DNA from: an uncultured Methylophaga sp.
GTDB taxonomy: Bacteria > Pseudomonadota > Gammaproteobacteria > Nitrosococcales > Methylophagaceae
Length of the DNA: 16,677 bases
Direction: 5' to 3'
Assembly: GCA_946885755.1 (NCBI GenBank)
Contig: CAMPHB010000004.1
Span: 1 to 16,677 of the forward strand
The position numbers were made by a program, and so were the translations under genes. Under the pieces are notes generated by a model. The model saw only the letters and a program-made list of their open reading frames with translations. It was not told the origin of the DNA and searched no databases. The stretch's first letter is position 1. Each line of letters starts with the position of its first letter. Shown piece after piece: positions 14,861-16,677 of this stretch.

Positions 14861-15078
14861 GCAAAATATTAGATTTATCAATGTTTGGTTGCCCGGTGCA
14901 TAAAACCAAAGCACTGGCTGCTGCACAACAATTAACGACAGGCGACGTTTTACGTCTCAAAGTCAATAACGATGCGGTCAGTAACGTTGTGCAGCATTTA
15001 ACAAGCAATGCATTTCACTGTGAGACTGGCGCGCCGGACGTACTAACAACGATGATTAAAGTGACCCGAAATGACTGA
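14848..15078 (+). CDS. TusA/SirA-like small sulfur-carrier protein with altered CPxP motif
   Basis: A 76-residue cytosolic protein of the TusA fold: LDLSMFGCPVHKTKALAAAQ, then GDVLRLKVNND, then a final strand region ending IKVTRND. Cys15 matches the sulfane-carrying cysteine of TusA, but the diagnostic CPxP motif reads CPVH, so the second proline is missing. The length agrees with the family (70-80 residues). Its start overlaps the transporter gene by 13 bases and its end overlaps cysH by 8 (ATGACTGA), so translation is probably coupled in both directions. This places a likely sulfur carrier between a transporter and a reductase. By analogy with the thiosulfate transporter YeeE and its TusA-like partner YeeD it may receive or guard the transported sulfur, although the transporter here belongs to a different family. 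Carrier function is inferred. Confidence 0.82.
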   Translation: MSNLGKILDLSMFGCPVHKTKALAAAQQLTTGDVLRLKVNNDAVSNVVQHLTSNAFHCETGAPDVLTTMIKVTRND

Positions 15079-15769
15079 GATCAGCGAAAAATTACAAACA
15101 AAAATTGACGCAGCAATTGCCTTATTACAAGAAATTGCTGCGGATTATTCACCGGCGGTACTGGCTACAAGTTACGGTGCAGAAGATATGGTGCTGACCG
15201 ATCTTATCTGCAAACATGTACCACAAATCGGCATTTTTACGCTCGATACCGGCCGTTTGCCCAAAGAAACTTATGAACTGATGCAAACGGTAAAAAACCA
15301 TTATCAGCGTGAGGTGCAGGTTTATTACCCGGATACGGCAACAATTGAAACCTTTGTCACCCACAATGGCCCCAATGCCTTCTATGACAGCGTTGATATG
15401 CGTAAAACCTGCTGTGGCATTCGTAAAGTTGAGCCACTGGGCCGGGCATTGGCGGGCAAAAAAGCCTGGCTGACCGGCATGCGTCGTTCACAATCGGTGA
15501 CCCGTAAAGAACTGCCGGTTTCTGAATGGGATGCCGATCATGGTCTGCAAAAATTCAGCCCGCTAACCGATTGGTCCAACGGCGAAGTGTGGAAATATAT
15601 TCGTGCCTTTGAGGTGCCGTATAACAAATTGCACGACGAAGGTTATGCCAGTATTGGCTGTGCACCCTGCACGCGCGCCATCACACCCGGTGAAGATATC
15701 CGCGCCGGCCGCTGGTGGTGGGAAAACCCGGAAAGCAAAGAATGTGGCCTGCACGTAAAAAATAAGTAA
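15071..15769 (+). CDS. cysH: Assimilatory adenylylsulfate (APS) reductase, iron-sulfur type
   Basis: Reduces APS to sulfite and AMP with thioredoxin-type electrons, 232 residues. The cysteine motifs that bind the [4Fe-4S] cluster are complete: Cys114-Cys115 (KTCCGIRK) and Cys197/Cys200 (GCAPCTR). The catalytic cysteine is Cys225 in KECGLH. These cluster cysteines separate APS reductases from the PAPS reductases of enterics, which lack them, so APS kinase (CysC) should not be needed in this route. The P-loop-like SYGAEDM and the [11 protein letters not shown] motif are also present. The ATG lies inside the end of the TusA-like gene with no independent ribosome binding site of note, which suggests translational coupling. 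cysD follows 11 bases after the stop. Confidence 0.96.
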   Translation: MTEISEKLQTKIDAAIALLQEIAADYSPAVLATSYGAEDMVLTDLICKHVPQIGIFTLDTGRLPKETYELMQTVKNHYQREVQVYYPDTATIETFVTHNGPNAFYDSVDMRKTCCGIRKVEPLGRALAGKKAWLTGMRRSQSVTRKELPVSEWDADHGLQKFSPLTDWSNGEVWKYIRAFEVPYNKLHDEGYASIGCAPCTRAITPGEDIRAGRWWWENPESKECGLHVKNK

Positions 15770-15780
15770 ACGAGAGCATC

Positions 15781-16677
15781 ATGACTGAAAAAAAACTAAC
15801 TCATTTGAAACAGCTGGAAGCGGAAAGCATCCACATCATGCGCGAAGTGGCTGCCGAATTTGAAAATCCGGTAATGTTGTATTCCATCGGCAAAGATTCG
15901 GCGGTGATGCTGCATCTGGCGATGAAAGCTTTTTATCCCGGCAAACCGCCGTTCCCGCTGATGCACATTGATACCACCTGGAAATTTAAGGAAATGATCA
16001 AATTCCGCGACGAGCGCGCCAAAGAGTTGGGGCTGGATCTGATTGTCCATACCAACGAAGAAGGCCGCGCCGCTGGTATAAATCCGTTTGATCATCCGCG
16101 TTACACCGACATCATGAAAACCGATGCATTGAAAGAAGCCCTCAGTAAACATGGCTTTGATGCGGCATTTGGCGGTGCCCGCCGTGATGAAGAAAAATCC
16201 CGTGCCAAAGAGCGGGTGTATTCCTTCCGTGATAAAAATCACCGTTGGGACCCCAAAGCACAACGCCCCGAGCTATGGAATATTTATAACAGTAAGGTCA
16301 ACAAAGGCGAGAGCATCCGTGTTTTCCCGCTGTCTAACTGGACTGAACTGGATATCTGGCAATACATCTATCTGGAACAAATTCCGATTGTGCCGTTGTA
16401 TTACGCGGCAGAACGGCCGGTGGTTAACTATAACGGCCTGACCATCATGGTCGACGATGACCGTATGCGGATCCCTGAAGGGGAAAAAATTCGTATGGAA
16501 AAAGTCCGCTTTCGCACGCTGGGCTGCTATCCGCTGACGGGTGCCGTCAAGTCTGACGCCGACACTTTGCCGGAAATCATTCAGGAAATGCTGCTGACCA
16601 CTACATCCGAGCGTCAGGGCCGGGCAATTGACCACGATCAGGCCGGCTCAATGGAAAAGAAAAAACAGGAAGGTTAT
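15781..16677 (+). CDS. cysD: Sulfate adenylyltransferase subunit 2 (CysD), 3' end cut by window
   Basis: Small, catalytic subunit of ATP sulfurylase, which joins sulfate and ATP to give APS with GTP-driven help from CysN. All but the last one or two residues are visible: 299 codons ending KKKQEGY, where the E. coli protein (302 residues) ends GYF. The PP-loop motif [13 protein letters not shown] (34-46) and the motifs [31 protein letters not shown] and TTSERQGR are intact. GAGAG lies 5 bases before the ATG. It follows cysH by 11 bases and supplies its substrate, so the operon holds two consecutive steps. cysN is expected just beyond the window end. Confidence 0.97.
   Translation, partial: MTEKKLTHLKQLEAESIHIMREVAAEFENPVMLYSIGKDSAVMLHLAMKAFYPGKPPFPLMHIDTTWKFKEMIKFRDERAKELGLDLIVHTNEEGRAAGINPFDHPRYTDIMKTDALKEALSKHGFDAAFGGARRDEEKSRAKERVYSFRDKNHRWDPKAQRPELWNIYNSKVNKGESIRVFPLSNWTELDIWQYIYLEQIPIVPLYYAAERPVVNYNGLTIMVDDDRMRIPEGEKIRMEKVRFRTLGCYPLTGAVKSDADTLPEIIQEMLLTTTSERQGRAIDHDQAGSMEKKKQEGY

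Noticed and set aside
14529..15008. Minus-strand 159-codon open frame
   Set aside because: Antisense to the transporter and TusA-like genes; low-complexity basic product typical of a shadow frame.
15796..16263. Minus-strand 155-codon open frame
   Set aside because: Antisense to highly conserved cysD; no independent evidence of coding.

Overview
The window looks like a chromosomal piece of a gammaproteobacterium of moderate GC content. The evidence is the fabA-fabB pair, the yfgM-bamB-der operon, a LapB/LapC/LapE-type type I secretion system, a CysB regulator with the enteric ligand residues, and an iron-sulfur APS reductase rather than a PAPS reductase. Gene content and codon style would fit a marine methylotroph or sulfur-metabolising gammaproteobacterium (for example a Methylophaga-like organism), but that genus guess is inference only. 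I see no rRNA, tRNA, CRISPR array, integrase, transposase or prophage gene.

Layout. (1) 1-1501, minus strand: fabA then fabB (cut by the window start), which make unsaturated fatty acids. (2) 1582-7276, minus strand: a type I secretion cluster in the order ABC exporter (lapB-like), membrane fusion protein (lapC-like), LuxR-type regulator with a degenerate receiver domain, and TolC-like outer membrane protein (lapE-like), closed by a strong terminator. No adhesin or other substrate gene lies in the window. (3) 7277-7400: a divergent regulatory region with a perfect CRP-type palindrome and a second inverted repeat, shared with a small conserved protein on the plus strand (7401-7739). (4) 7743-10939, minus strand: yfgM-bamB-der, tightly overlapping; they serve outer membrane assembly and ribosome biogenesis. 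(5) 10940-12405: an ammonium transporter on the plus strand behind a sigma-54 promoter and two NtrC-like boxes. (6) 12406-12563: a short convergent gap holding a long, imperfect inverted repeat with no T-tract. (7) 12564-16677: a sulfur assimilation region. cysB (minus) and a small secreted glutamine-rich protein (minus) face an operon on the plus strand: a TSUP/TauE-type transporter, a TusA-like protein, cysH (APS reductase) and cysD (cut by the window end).

How the genes work together. The sulfur block reads as one physiological unit: CysB senses sulfur status, CysD (with CysN, presumably just outside) makes APS, CysH reduces it to sulfite, and the TSUP transporter plus TusA-like protein probably move or carry a sulfur compound. 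The transporter, TusA-like gene and cysH overlap each other by 13 and 8 bases, so their translation is probably coupled. This three-gene coupling, and the secretion cluster with its atypical regulator, CRP site and paired operators, are the most interesting parts of the window.
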